Of a stretch of DNA of 64,000 bases, positions 35,159 to 48,226 are shown in pieces (position 1 is the stretch's first letter; each line of letters begins with the position of its first letter). The notes under the pieces were generated by a model. It saw only the letters and a program-made list of their open reading frames with translations. It did not search any database and was not told the DNA's origin. The DNA lies in assembly GCA_034687125.1 (NCBI GenBank), contig JAQGBZ010000250.1, positions 1 to 64,000 of the forward strand. The letters are read 5' to 3'. The DNA is from Neelides folsomi. Taxonomy: Eukaryota; Arthropoda; Collembola; Neelipleona; Neelidae. Position numbers and translations under genes: made by a program.

Positions 35159-37852
35159 TTATGGGGTTATGGGGTTGATAATCAATTCACTTGCTTCTTT
35201 CTTGCTTTTAAATAAAGTACCCTTAGCCAGTTGTGTTAATGTTTTTTGAAGGGTCAATGATGGTCTCCCAACGTCAACAAGGAAGCGAGTGAAAAGTTCT
35301 TTTTCTTCACCCTCAATCAACTTGAACTTTAAACTCGTGAGACCATCTTTTTGATAGCGAAGTCTTGCCGTTCGGAGCAAAGGGCTGACCACTTTGCTCG
35401 GTGGTCTTTCCACATGCCCCAACATTTTGTATCTTGCAACAGAAGAGTCCGGGCGAGAAATTCGTAATCTTGTAGCTAAAAGTCTAAAAACACAATTCTT
35501 ATCAATACTATTTGCTACTATTTTTGTGACTTGAACATTACAGATAAGGTTTAATTCATATTTAATTTCCATAATCCCATACCTTTGTGACATGTCGTCA
35601 TCCTCAGCTCCCCACCCCCAATATAGGTTTGAATAACCATTGACTTTAATAAACTGCGTAATGGTAAGGGCAAAGACTCCTCCAACGAGACTTTCATAAG
35701 GAAGCTTGAAATCCAGCGTGTCAACAGCCACTGACAAATGTCGAACTCTTTCCCCTCCGCAACTGTAAATATTCCGATCGTCCATTGGAAGCAGATCAAC
35801 GTCGTGAAAGATGAGGCAGTCGAAGGCGGAGGTGTTCATTGCCAGGAGAAATCCAGCATTCAAAAGAACTCCTTTATTAAACGTCAAATTTCCCCACTAG
35901 AATCCACAAATTATGATCAATGAGGATATTTTTCATGTTTCAAAACTTTGCTTTTACTCCTTGAATCATGGGATTAAATTTGCGGCATAAAATGAATGCT
36001 TTCATTACTTGTTCAATGACAAAAATCCTATAAGCGATGAGCTGTCTTTGGAGCATTGGGTGAAGAAGGGAGAGGAGACTCTCCAGATGCTCCTTCCTGT
36101 CAACATAAACATAGTGAGAAATGAATGGAGAGCTACGGCCCACTTTATACCTGTCTCGGTAAGGAATGATGATGGCAACTCTTGCACGTGGATTGCAAGT
36201 CTCTGGACTAAACTTCCCCCCCGAACGATGAACAATGTTTTCATTCTCTTCAATCCTTTCTCCTTCTAAAATGATCAAATTATCCATAAATTGTGTTTAA
36301 TAATAATAATATATATTTTAATAGATTCACCTAAATATTGTCTTTTTTGTACATATATGTAAGGCACTACATTTATGTACTATACTGTACTGTACTACTA
36401 TACAGGTGCTGTACATGTATGTATTACATAAAGTACAAAGAGTTATCAAGTTTACTTAAGAGTGGAGAAAAGTAAGGACACAATGGCCGCCAAGTTGAAT
36501 CAGTTGGGTGTTTTTGAAGTATTTTAAATGGATACGTTTGCTCGCCGTCCCATTCTAAACTCACATTTGGCCAGACTGGACTGAACTGCCTTGAATAAAC
36601 CAAGTCTGTGAGAACAAGGCGACTCTCATTGGGATAAAGGCAATCATCCGCTTCGGCTGCTTTCCGCTCCCGGTAGCCTTCGATAGTTCGATGAATGAGA
36701 GCTAACTGTGAATTCACACATAGACATTATACTTTTAATTGTACATTCTTCATTCATATTGATATCGCATTTTCATTCATTGCATTTTAACATCATCGTT
36801 TAAGTTTAAAAGTTTGAAAATAGGGAGATTATTTGTATAATTATTTTTACTTCTAACTAGCCGTAAATCATGATCTTTTAAATTATCACTTAATTAATGG
36901 CAGCATCAAATTTCACGAACTGTGAATGTTCAACATATACAAGTACGAATAAATATGTAGTAGATATATCTATATTGTAGTATAGTACGTAAACTATTTG
37001 AAAGCTTGATACATGGTAAACCTAGGATATACATTTGACAATTGCATTATCTATTGTACATATCATACTTTATTTTATACAGATACATATTATTTGTACA
37101 TCGGTATCGGTATGTAAGATAGTATAGAAAATACAAATATCTACAACTAATACATACATTACAATAGTATATGCCTAAGTACATATTTAAGTATAAAGTA
37201 AGCAATAGGATTGTAGGAATGATTAAGCGATTCGAAATTAATTTGAATATGTAACAAAGACATATTCGCACAATGGATCTCCAAATGAATATTTCACTGC
37301 TTTCATTCACAATTCAATTTTGAAGATGAAAGCCTAGTTGAGCCAATACTTACTGCTAACTGACTGACATTGAGAATGAGCATAGTGAGTGAATATAAAT
37401 ATCATATCACAGAGAATTCAAAGCATTCATAAATTTCACATTTATTGTAATTTAAACTTCCATTTCTATATAGGTAAATAAAATTTTGTAATTGGACGTA
37501 TGTAATATATTTGGTAAATATCAATCTTCTCATGCATATGAAAGCTAAGAAACCTTATTTTCTCATTTTTTAAAAAGGGAAAATCTTTCTATAAGAGTTT
37601 AAAAAATCTTAAAAGTCTAGATGAAAAATGCTAGGATTAAACGGGTAGCAATAAATAATGGCCATCATCATCATAGGTAAACATTGGATTACATACCTGA
37701 AGGAAGGTGAAAGTGAAAATGGAGCAGACGACGAGAGGGAGGAGGCACGAAGGGCAAAGATGGGAAAATCCCGTTCCTCCTTTCCGCCTGCGGGAAGGGC
37801 ACGGAGTGAGACGGAAATCAAGTCGTTTGGGCCGGAGGAGTCCAAACACCAT
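35159..37852 (-). CDS. beta-1,4-galactosyltransferase family enzyme, probably beta4-GalNAc-transferase
   Basis: Six exons: 37852-37697, 36705-36456, 36265-36151, 36096-36009, 35896-35583 and 35483-35159, giving 415 aa. Exon 1 encodes a short basic cytoplasmic tail and one membrane span (LLPLVVCSIFTFTFLQ), i.e. a type II Golgi protein. Family blocks follow: RVAIIIPYRDRKEHL, LHPMLQRQLIAYRIFVIEQ, LTFNKGVLLNAGF, the metal-binding DVD (residues 235-237), and YWGWGAEDDD. At the position of bovine B4GALT1 Tyr289 this protein has Leu273 (in PYESLVGG). Small aliphatic residues there favour UDP-GalNAc over UDP-Gal, and invertebrate members that make LacdiNAc carry such residues. It should therefore extend N-glycans or glycolipids with GalNAc. 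Intron 3 is only 54 bases. The first intron is about 1 kb. Confidence 0.9.
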
Positions 37853-40800
37853 CTCAATTACTTATTCAATCTCCGTAACTCAATGAGCCTGGAACGAGTA
37901 AGAAAAGAAATTTCATGTCTTTTACAAATCCGAGAAGGAAGAAAGTTCTTTAGCCTCTTAAACTCCCATCCTCCCATGAATCCAAATCGGAATTTAAGAA
38001 AATATCATCAGGGTGAAAGGGAAGGGATGGAGAATCTTTCCATTATATTCAGGAACACATTTAGCATTAGGTTCTTCCAATCATAAAACTAGTAATCTTT
38101 CAACATTCACTCCACATTTTTATCCAGTTGAATTGGAGAATTAAAAATCCAATCATTTCAAGATCTTTACATTATTATTTCATGTTATTGCTTAATGCCT
38201 CATCTCGATTCACTAATTTATTAATTACGCATAAAATGGTAAACAAAATCAATTTTTAATAATTGTGGAAATTCAAATTATAAAATTATTGCAACATTAA
38301 TGTAATTTAACTGTATTGTTAAAATATCTACTTACTCTCTTTCCTTTAATTTAATTTCATCTTTCTCTCTATCTCGAAATTTTAAGTTTTGAAGCAATTA
38401 TAACATTTGGTTAAAGTAACTATTCATACTTAAGTATTTAATAACGGCTTTAAACAATTAATTTCAAATTGAATGTTTGTTTACGCAGCGAAGTGCAAAC
38501 AAGAAGTTTGAACAAGACTTAATACCAAGAGACAAGGTTGAAAGGACGTTGAAATGTAATTGTTCGACATAATTGGAGAATTGGAGATTGGAAATGACAA
38601 AGGAAGTTGGGTGTTGAGGAACCCGCCACTGCCACTTTATTGACAAACTGAACTTGGTGGGTTTTGAAGTGAAGATGAAGTTGAAAGGCATTTGATGTTT
38701 GATGTGCCTCTGGGTCGTAACGTCGGGATGAATAAACGCGTGGAGGATTTGTGCCTGTGTGTGAGGAGAAAATTCTCCCAATCTCAAGTTCTCCTCACAC
38801 AAGTCCAATTGGCTTGTTTATCCCCCAGAGCCACTTTTCATTTTCTTCTCCGGTTCCTCCCATGGGAGTCACCTCCTCAAATACTCAGAATAATAAAAAG
38901 GAGGAAGATTCCCAGTAACCCGCCATGGATGCCGTAAATTAAATGAACCTTACTTCTGGATCACGAACCTTCTCGTTTATCACATTGACTTTGGATGGAG
39001 GAGGAAGTTGGGAAAGAAATATACACCGTTGTAAATATATAAGAATCATCTTCTCCAATTTCCTGGTTAAAGACTTGGCTATTTGTTAACTATTTATCGA
39101 CTAATTTAATCATAAGAGAGGAAATTAAATTACCTTCACTTGGCTAGACTCACATGAGGAAAACTCCTAGTTTCAATTGTGTACTAATGAGACCCAAAAG
39201 AATAATAAACGTTGGTCCGAAGAGAACAATACAGTATAGCAATGTTATTAAATATTGCCTAGCTGAATCCATTACCATTACATCATCTTCATTCTCATGT
39301 TCTTACTGTGCATCCTCTTGTTCTTATTATTTTGCATTGTTCATCTCATTACCATTTACAGGTATTACTTAATATAAAAATCAGATAATTTTAGATTGGG
39401 AATATTATATTGAATAATAAAAAATACTAATGTACATATATATGGTATATCTTGTTGAATAATTTACTCGTCCTGTAATAGTATAAATACAGTAAATGAA
39501 AGCTACGATGAAAGGATTGAATTATTGAATAGTAATGATAGCTTCCCAACTAAATTGTACGAATACATCTTTGCTACATATTTATTCAAATTCAATGTTG
39601 AAAAAACGAAGATTCGTCCATATCTTTTTATATCAACATTGCATCGTTTAGATAAAATATTCATCATAAATATAAAATATTTATTCTAAATGTGCTATTA
39701 CGTATGTACATATGAGCCCTTGATTGGAAGAGAAGGATTCGAGAAATTGTTTATTTTATTTAAAATGGTTTTTTTAAATCCTATGCTAATGCATGTAAAT
39801 TTTCATGTTGGTAACTCATTTTAATAAATTTTCAAGATCCTAATCCTTCTCTTCCAATAAACAGCTCATATACTCATAAGCTCACTTTCAGACCCATACA
39901 AATACATAGAAGGCAGACTTATTATTGATATGACGAACTCATGCAAGGATATATCAAAGTTTTGTATAATATTGGCTGTATCAAAGTTTATCGGTAAATG
40001 TAAAATGAAAGTGATCCTGTAATTCTTCCATGTACTTTTGAGAATAAATTTCCTCGGAACACACTTTTAGTGAATTTAGTAGAAAGATCGTTTTCCTTCA
40101 AAATATCGACCCATAAAATTCCACTTTCACTGATTTACTATGAAAGGATTAAACTATGTAATGAGAAATATGAGTCGAGATAGAGATCTTTCAATGCTGG
40201 CCCAAGACTGCATTAGAATATGAGAAATCGTTTCGGGTCTTAAATGTTCTTTCAAGCAAATACGAGTGCTTTACTGGAAACATCCAAAACTCAATCAAAA
40301 TACCAGTCAAGATTAAGAACGATAATTAATAAGTAAAAGTCTCATTTCCGTTTTGTCTAAATAAGTTTCCCATTCCAATGAAATAAAAGCTATTTTGTGT
40401 ATTTTACAGATACTTATTTCTTGCAAAAATCACGAGCCCTAAATGCAATAAAACAGGCCACGAACCGCACCATTGAATTAACATAAATGATCGATTCGAG
40501 AATGATTGATACTCGTAAGATTAATATCGATTTGCCAAATATTCAAATGTGAAAATGGTGATGGACTTTTTGTGCATTTGATAACTACTTTTTGTTAGAT
40601 TTGAATCAAACTGTGAATTTTTTTTTGAATAAAAGTCGATGGTTGAGAGTGAATCAGTAATTGAGTTAGAGATGCTCACTAGCAATCTTGAGGTTCGATT
40701 TCCCTTTCTCCACATTTCCATCGGGTTCTCGATGTCGCCTTCCCTTGACATATTAAGAAGAGGAGAAATTAATGGAGTGGCAGAGGGGAAGAAGAAGCCT

Positions 40801-41942
40801 CTGCATTTGAATAAGGGCCAGCATTAACCTCTAGGAGACCCGCAGACCCACACGACTCTTTTTCCCTCCTTTCCCAAACACACACGTCTCCTCATTCCCG
40901 AACTGGAATTTTGGGTAGGCTCTTGGAATCCAATTTCATTTTTTATTTCTTCCAAGGGTGAATTATGGAGTCGAGTTTCACATCTCGAATCCTCCTCACA
41001 TCTCCCACTCTTTCCCATGAGGGGAGAAACGATGAGTTTCTCCATTAATTGGAACCTTCAATTACGACCGTCACCGACCCTGTCACATTCAAATGAAGTG
41101 AAAGTTCATTGGGGAGACCTCTTAACTTCTAAACTACTCCCTATACTCCACTACACAACATCTTGCTAAATGCTAAATATACCGCACATACATGCGTGTA
41201 TCGTATATTTATTATTCCCATACTTCCCACGCCGTCACAACAGAGGAGTTTCAACCCAAACTTATTTCTTCACTTTCACTTTAATAAAGGAGTTCTTTCG
41301 TCTTTTGCTTGTCTTTCAATTGGACCATTTCTTAATGTTAGTAAGTAGAGTGATGCATATTTATTTAATGGTAAGTTTGAGTATACTGTTAATATGAGAA
41401 GCAGTAAAACCCTTCTCAAACTTGTCACACGATTTATGTTAGTGACATTCCCACTCAGAAAGTTTAAAATGAATCTACTAATATATTTCTCACCCTTACT
41501 TATAAGTTACGTATAATAGAAAATGTTCGAGAGTTTCAAATGAGCAAAAGTGTTCTCTATTGTAAATTATATTATGGGCGACTCATTATGCATGCTTGAT
41601 TGTGAATCGCATAAATTCAAAATAACGTTTCTTTTGGATATCACATTTAAGATACACATACTATACTAGTTCTTTCCCCATTATAACATACTTCGTATGC
41701 TATCCATACATACATATTATAGGTTATAATATTCAAATTGGGTATTAAAGTTAATCATATTACCTATAATCTTTTAATGTTGTGCATTATATACATTCTA
41801 CTATACATTCATGCATACATACCCAATGTAATGTAATGATTAATTACACTATTTTTGAATAATTTTAGTATTATAATTGACATGATGGAAGCATTATAAA
41901 TCTAAAATCTAATATACGATTGTATTGCATACCGTAAAGTAC
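37853..41942. other. gene-poor region
   Basis: Four kilobases without a supported gene. Positions just above 37852 should hold the promoter and 5' leader of the glycosyltransferase. Several short frames occur but lack splice context, signal peptides or domain motifs. A small hairpin element at 39713-39868 is listed separately. Moderately GC-richer patches near 38690-38940 and 40680-41050 show no recognisable coding. Confidence 0.4.
39713..39868. mobile_element. ~156-bp hairpin MITE
   Basis: The left arm begins TGAGC and contains ATTGGAAGAGAAGGATT. The right arm, reverse-complemented, begins TGAGC and contains the same 17 bases. TA dinucleotides flank both ends (39711-39712 and 39869-39870). 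The arms match over about 33 bases with a few mismatches. No coding sequence. Confidence 0.7.
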
Positions 41943-42454
41943 CGATATCTGTCCGGGACTCGATATGTGTCCGGGTTCGAAATGTGTCCGGGGAGCAATC
42001 ATGAGATTTTAAAAGGTGTCCAGGTCTCTAAAAGTGTCCGGGTCCCAAAATGTGTCACAGTATAGGAGCAATGGTTAAAAATATAGAACGCTTTATTTGA
42101 TTGATAATTAACACTATTTCTTTGATATCATTTAAATAATACATTACATTATTACATTACATTACTTTAAGTCAACAATTAAAAATTTTCCTTCAAAAGT
42201 ATAGAGAATAAGAGAATGATAAAGTTATTACTCTAATAATACATAGAAAAGGGACATAGTAGAACTTAATGACAACGAAGCAGTTATTTCAGACAGCTAG
42301 GAAAGTGTGAATTCAGATGAAAACTCTTCAATTGCTTCTTAATAAAATTAAATCTTAAATTATTTTTTACAACAATTTTAATTGTATCCGGGACTCGATA
42401 TGTGTCCGGGGGTCAGTGTCATAATTATAAAAGGTGTCCGGGGGACAGATATTT
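41943..42454. repeat. element bounded by short inverted ends and clustered GTCCGGG motifs
   Basis: GTCCGGG occurs at about 41951, 41969, 41986, 42035, 42404 and 42435, with near-copies at 42018 and 42386. A 24-base block (TCCGGGACTCGATATG plus TGTCCGGG) occurs near 41952 and again near 42387. ATATCTGTCC at the left edge is mirrored by GGACAGATAT at the right edge. The interior, about 42060-42370, is ordinary AT-rich sequence. It may be an unclassified non-autonomous element or a rearranged minisatellite. Confidence 0.65.
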
Positions 42455-45024
42455 ACGATAGATCTACATAATATACCACCATATAATGTTTTAAAAATTA
42501 TATTTAAATTATTCAATGTTCATTGTATTGTACTCTTTGAACTCTTTGTATATTATTCTCACTCATTCGCTGATAGCCAGATAAAGTTAGAGTAAGACAA
42601 AATAAATGGAGAGCAAATAATTCATTAGGAGATCGAAAAGGAATTATGTCATTCCACAAATCTTAAGTTATAAATTCATATTAAATTATAAAAGTTATTT
42701 GTTAGTTTGGCTGAAAATTCAATTACGAACTGTGAGCTGCGTAGCTTTAATTAAATTTTATTTGTGCTGAATCCAAAATAATAATTAATTAATTTGAATG
42801 ATTAGAAATTAAGCTTAGGCTTCTCTTTGTGCTCATTAGACTCCTCAATAGCTCAATCTCTTTTTTCCTCGTAGCTTAAAAATGTATGTCTGACTTGACT
42901 TGTTTGTAAAGTTTTTCAACCGTGAAATTGAATGGGGAAAAGTTGAGAATTGTGAAAGCGTCACCTTTGCAAATGCTGCATGTAATTTCCTCAATTCGTG
43001 ACGGGATTCCTCATTTTCTCCCTAAACGATCCATAAAGGCAAGTTGTGATAAAAATTTGGGAAATTAGCCGCGGAAGGAAAAGGCGGAAATGAAAACTTT
43101 CCCATTAAATCCCAGATGAATGTTGAGATCGGGCCAAGAAAAAAAGAAAAGAATAAACAGACACCTTGAGGGGAAAATAAATATAATGAGAGGGGCGAAA
43201 GTTTGCTTTCATCCGACGTCTCATTCGGAGAAGTGGGAAGTTGGGGAGGAATGTCGGGTCCGAAGGCCCGAGACGAACTGAGCCTTCAACTCCTTCCTCA
43301 ATGACTTTTCTTGTGTTGGGAAGCGGGTGATAAGGGCCAGGATGGTCCTTTACAAATGCCCTCATCGATCCCCATCACATCCCTCGGCCGCTCACCTCTC
43401 ACAAACTTCCCACTAAACTTTATTACTTTTCATCTCACTCATAAAGACATAAATTATCCCAATCAAAAACTCCGTTACACATTCAATCCTCTCATAAATA
43501 TTTTTTTATTGATTTGCGTCCTCTTTGTCTCCCACTTTCACTCCTATCTATCCATGACTTATTTCTCCTTTATTTGACCGACTTTTACAGATAGGTAAAA
43601 GTTTATTATTTTCCGCTATTTTCTCCTCGAATGATTTTTATTGAATTTTTCATTTTTACCGAGTATATCAATGAATTAATCTAATCTGAATAAGTTCAAT
43701 TCTTTGTTAGTTGAAGAATAAAAATTTTAAACAACGGAATATCAATTTAGCTCATTGCTTTTGAAATTCCTTTATTAAACTCTGGAGTGTAAGACCCAAA
43801 GTATATTATTTTATAAGGGGTTTAGTTTTATGTAGGTGAACGTTGACGTTGTCCGGTGGAGCGGAAGAGGAACTCTGTTCCCATTTACGGAACGAGCCAC
43901 ATGAATTGGTTGGGGAGGAAGCTCCATGACAGAGACACATGGGAAGGATCTGACCACCCGACTCAGCCACACGACCACAGCTCGGCCCACACCATCAACC
44001 TAAACACGTAGAGGGAATCATTGGAAATTAGACCCATTCGAATGTCTCTGTCACTGGTTGGAAAACATATAAAAGTATAAGCACCATAGAGAATTTTCTA
44101 TATTTATACATATTTCATCCACTCTTTCAGACTTTGACACTTAACTTCTGTAAAAGAATGAAAGTAAAGGGAGATGAAATAGATGAAAAGTTTGTCGTTG
44201 GTAAAAGGAAAGTTTGAGGTTCTCTCGAAGACAATTATTAGCCATTTAATTGATACGATCTAATCCAGAAAGTTGAAATGAACGATGGAGGATTTCAATA
44301 CATTTTATTACCTACCATCAATCCGAGGATGATGTGTCAATTGATGATGATGATGAATCCTTGGGTAAGTTTATGACCGAGCAGATATGATATTTTTGCC
44401 CCTTTTAACTAAACTTTAATTTTAAGTGCATATTATATGTTCAAAGATCAAACTGGACTAAATTGATAATAAAATTAATAGTATCTAGACTTATTATTAA
44501 TAATAAAAAGATATATCAATTTATTACTTTAACTCATGAAAATGACAAACACGAAAGGTAACGTACAAACTAAAAATCTACTTGAATAAATACATATTAT
44601 TATGTCATATTTAATGCCACGAATATCAAAAACTTATAAGTACATAGTTCAAATCTAAATAATTGTTTATAGGTTAATAACGTGATGGTATTTTAAACTT
44701 ATTTTTTGTAAAACATGATAAAAAATATTAAACATGGAATACTCACATAATTAAGTAAACAAATGCGATAGGTATATCAATTTTTAGTAATAATACCAGT
44801 TAGTTTGATACAATTTTTCTTGAATATTTCAAATTATCAAACTTATTCAAATATAAATATAATATAACAAATTAATTCATGTTCATAAAAACCAAAAATA
44901 CACCCTTGAAGTGTAACAACAGTTTGCTGATAATAACAAAATTAATAAATATCAGTAAATGTAAACCTACGCTTTTCTTATATTGTTATATGATTAAACA
45001 ATAAAAATAAATTAACATATGCTA
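42455..45024. other. gene-poor region
   Basis: No supported exon. A GC-richer patch near 42950-43400 and another near 43840-44000 have short open frames on both strands but no domain motif, signal peptide or consistent splicing. The right end is the 3' flank of the DXO gene. Confidence 0.4.
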
Positions 45025-46802
45025 TTAAATTAAATTAGCTAAAACTTTGTCTGAATTGTACTCTTCGGTAATTAAGATTTCTGCCCCATTTGTTTGACCA
45101 GCAGGATTAAAGCAAAAGTCAAAGACGAGAACCGCCGACTCCTTCCCTTCAAATTCCTTCTTAACAATTGTAAGGAATTGCTCCAAAAAGTTGAAACATA
45201 CAGACCCAGACCAATCCTAAAACAAAATTTTAATTAATGTTGAATAATTATTGAGTATCTAGAGTACATATTGATGATTACATAATGGCATAATTGGTAT
45301 TAAAATTAAATATTAATCAATAGCGAAAAGAATAAATTTACTTTTCCAAGGGTTGGAAATGTACTCAATGGAAAGACTTTGAGTTCCTTCACAATTCCTG
45401 CATCGTTTCTGAACCCAACCACCACATGCTTAACTCCAGTGGTAAAGGATTGGCACCACCATTTTCTGAGATTATTTCTGAGATAGAAAAACATTTTTAA
45501 GTATCTTTTCATTAAAACAAATATGTAAAAATCATGGAACTATTTATAATTAAATTATAAAAAATCACTCATATGTATTAACAACATAGGGTAAAGTTCG
45601 TAAAAATATTCTCGCTAATAAATTCGCCACGCCACTCTACATTTAAGGTAAAATTATTGCCTTAAATACGGATATATAATTCTATATTGATTTTTACTAA
45701 TTTTACCCATAAGTAAATTGTTCTACTAAACAATAAAACTTTTAAAAAGTAATGTCACATTTAATAATTCTTTTATATCATCATAATGAATAATATACTT
45801 TTTGAAATTGTAGCTCATTTGGCCTTTGTGAAATTCTCTGGTAGTCTTAAGTTCAATGAGATCACATTCGGTTAATGAGCTTGGATTTTTCTTTAAATCA
45901 ACAAATTGGCCTTTTCTGAGCCAAACACCGTCAATTTCAGCCGCATACATAACTGTGTGAGAACCCAACTTTGTACGAAATATAATATTGCATTCCTCTT
46001 TCGAGATCATTAATGGATCAGGACTCTTTCCAGGAGAATCTGTTAAAAAAATATCTCTATTAACATCGTACATAAGCTTATATACTTGTATTACAACTAA
46101 AAAATTATATTTTGTACCCGAAAGAAGAAAACGTTCGAAATTGAATCCCCAAGAAGCAAATTTTTTCAACCGTGGGTCATTGTTGAATTTGCTTCGATTG
46201 GTTGTAGTTTCTTCTGTGTCCATATTTCTTAAGTAAATTGTTCCGTCTTTGTACAGAGCTGCAATTTGCCATCCTTGGCGATCTTCATATGGCGTGTCGA
46301 GGATCTTGGACATGAGTCCTCTGTACATCACAAACTCTGGGCGTCTAAAATATAATAAAAATGAGTTAAAACAATTACACACCTTAGTATGTTATATTAT
46401 AAGATTTAATGGACGCGTCCATTAGAAAATTCTTGAATCATGTCAAGTTATATAATAGTTGATTTTTACTAAGAATCAAATTAACCTTTCTTTAAAGATC
46501 GTCTCGTTTTTATTTATCCATTGCAAAAAGTGAAGGAGCTCTGACGTAGTTCGATGTTGACTGTCTTCTTCTTCAGAAGATCTTCCAGTGGTCTTATGGA
46601 CGCGATTCACTTCTTCGAGATCAAATGCAACTTGAGGATTTTGTGGAAGTTGTAAAAATTTCATGTACTCGGGCCCTTCAATATAATTTCTTTGGGAATC
46701 CAAGCTGAAAACCCCGACAATCGCTGGCTTTTGAAATTTTGGGAAATGAGTGTCCTCACTAATCGGTGGAATTAAAACCTTTTTCTGCTTGTTCTCTCCC
46801 AT
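45025..46802 (-). CDS. DXO: DXO/RAI1-family decapping exoribonuclease
   Basis: Five exons: 46802-46486, 46344-46118, 46039-45799, 45477-45342 and 45216-45025, giving 370 aa (human DXO about 396). The family blocks are present in order: FVMYRGLMSKILDTPYE, WGFNFERF, SPDP, LGSHTVMYAAEIDG, DLIELKTTRE, LRKWWCQSF, VVVGFRNDAG. The metal-binding acidic and basic residues fall in FNFERF (Glu), AEID (Glu, Asp) and IELK (Glu, Lys), so an active nuclease is predicted. These enzymes remove incomplete, unmethylated or NAD caps from RNA and degrade the RNA body. Animals usually have one member, named DXO or RAI1. The gene is head to head with TM2D2, the start codons 652 bases apart. Confidence 0.93.
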
Positions 46803-47454
46803 GTTGTTTAATTTTAATAATTTAATTCCAGATTCTTATTCCATAATTTTGATATTGTCAACCAAAATGAAGGCTAGCCCTATAATTGGTTATTTTCTTA
46901 GAGTCCAACATTAATTTTTATAATGCCCTACCACTATTGAAAGACTTGTGATAATTATATTATGAAATTAAAGGCTTAATGACAAATCTTGGGATAATTT
47001 AACTAGCAATTGTTTATATAAAATTTTAGCCATGTGAGGCCAACCTGGCGCTATAAATGCTATCACGAGCTATCTACTTGCTTAAATTTTGGGAGTGGGA
47101 AGAACGAAAATGGGTCTATTTTACTCTATTTTCAATATTCAATTCAACATCTTAAATTATTATCAGCTATTAATTAATTAACTAATCGACAATTTAACGT
47201 TATGTGTTTAATTATGTTAGAAAAATTGACAGATTGGGATATTTTAATTGAGCTCAAGCATTAGTGATTATCATAATATAAGAATTTTGATTTGATCAAA
47301 ATTGGAAAACATCGAAAAGTGAACCTTTATGTATTTTAAATCTTTTGTGGTTAACTATCGAAAAATTAAGTTGACTCGTTGACTCTCAAGTAAGTCAACT
47401 TGACTAACTTATAAAACGTTTAATGAACGATTAGCTGTTATAAAGAGTTAAAAC
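46803..47454. promoter_or_regulatory. shared upstream region of DXO and TM2D2
   Basis: This 652-base interval separates the start codons of two divergently transcribed housekeeping genes and should hold both promoters, perhaps as one bidirectional promoter. No specific core element is identifiable with confidence. Confidence 0.45.
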
Positions 47455-48226
47455 ATGGTGTACAGTGAATATACTTGGACTTTATTACTCTGCTGGGGAA
47501 TTTCAATATTAACTTTAACTCTTGCCTCTAATCACAATTCTACTCATGAAGACAAACCCATATTTGATCCCAAAGGCCCGAGAGTAAAATGTGAATATCT
47601 TCCTATTGATTTTCTTGATTGTGATCCTTTAGAAGATCTAAAAGGAAATGTAACTGCGAAGGAAAATGGGGCCATAGGTTGTTTGAAGGTATAATATTTT
47701 AATTCTTTAAATTATATTACTTCTCTTTTGATTATGCACTTAATACAATAAATAGTTAAATTTTGTACTAATTGTCTTACTAATTCCTAGTTTGGTGGCG
47801 AGAACTATGAAGATGTCGAGCACGCGTCAAGAAATTGCAAAGTGTTAGATAATATTGAATGTTTTGGGAAAAGAACTTTTCCAAAACATGGTTTTCCGTG
47901 TGTTAAATATTCTGGACATTACTTCCTTTCAACATTGCTCTTTAGTATTTTTCTCGGATTTCTCGGAATAGATAGATTTTGTCTTGGACATACAGGAACA
48001 GGTTAGTCAATTACAATTAAATACAATTGAATCAATTACAATTAAATGTAATGGCTTTATTTGTGTTGTGATGACTGATGATTTGATTTTTAATTGTTCA
48101 TTTAAAGGTGTTGGGAAATTGCTGACACTTGGCGGTGCTGGTATTTGGTGGATCGTTGACATTGTTCTACTTATCAAGGGATTTCTCATTCCGGCCGATG
48201 GGAGTAATTGGATGCCGTATGTCTGA
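47455..48226 (+). CDS. TM2D2: TM2 domain-containing protein 2
   Basis: Exons 47455-47688, 47791-48001 and 48118 minus ten, that is 48108-48226, give 187 aa. An N-terminal signal peptide ([18 protein letters not shown]) precedes a Cys-containing extracellular region ([50 protein letters not shown]). Two membrane helices follow, joined by the DRF motif in [13 protein letters not shown], then [20 protein letters not shown]. The block order and the C-terminal PADGSNW match TM2D2 rather than TM2D1 or TM2D3. The three TM2D proteins are conserved membrane proteins; in flies they affect Notch signalling at or near gamma-secretase. PEAMT lies tail to tail downstream, with about 670 bases between stop codons. 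Confidence 0.93.

Noticed and set aside
37658-38086. 142-codon plus-strand frame
   Set aside because: It is antisense to glycosyltransferase exon 1, whose minus-strand reading gives the expected type II membrane anchor and joins in phase to the catalytic exons.
38690-41050. Several short frames in GC-richer patches of the gene-poor region
   Set aside because: No motif, signal peptide or exon chain could be supported on either strand.
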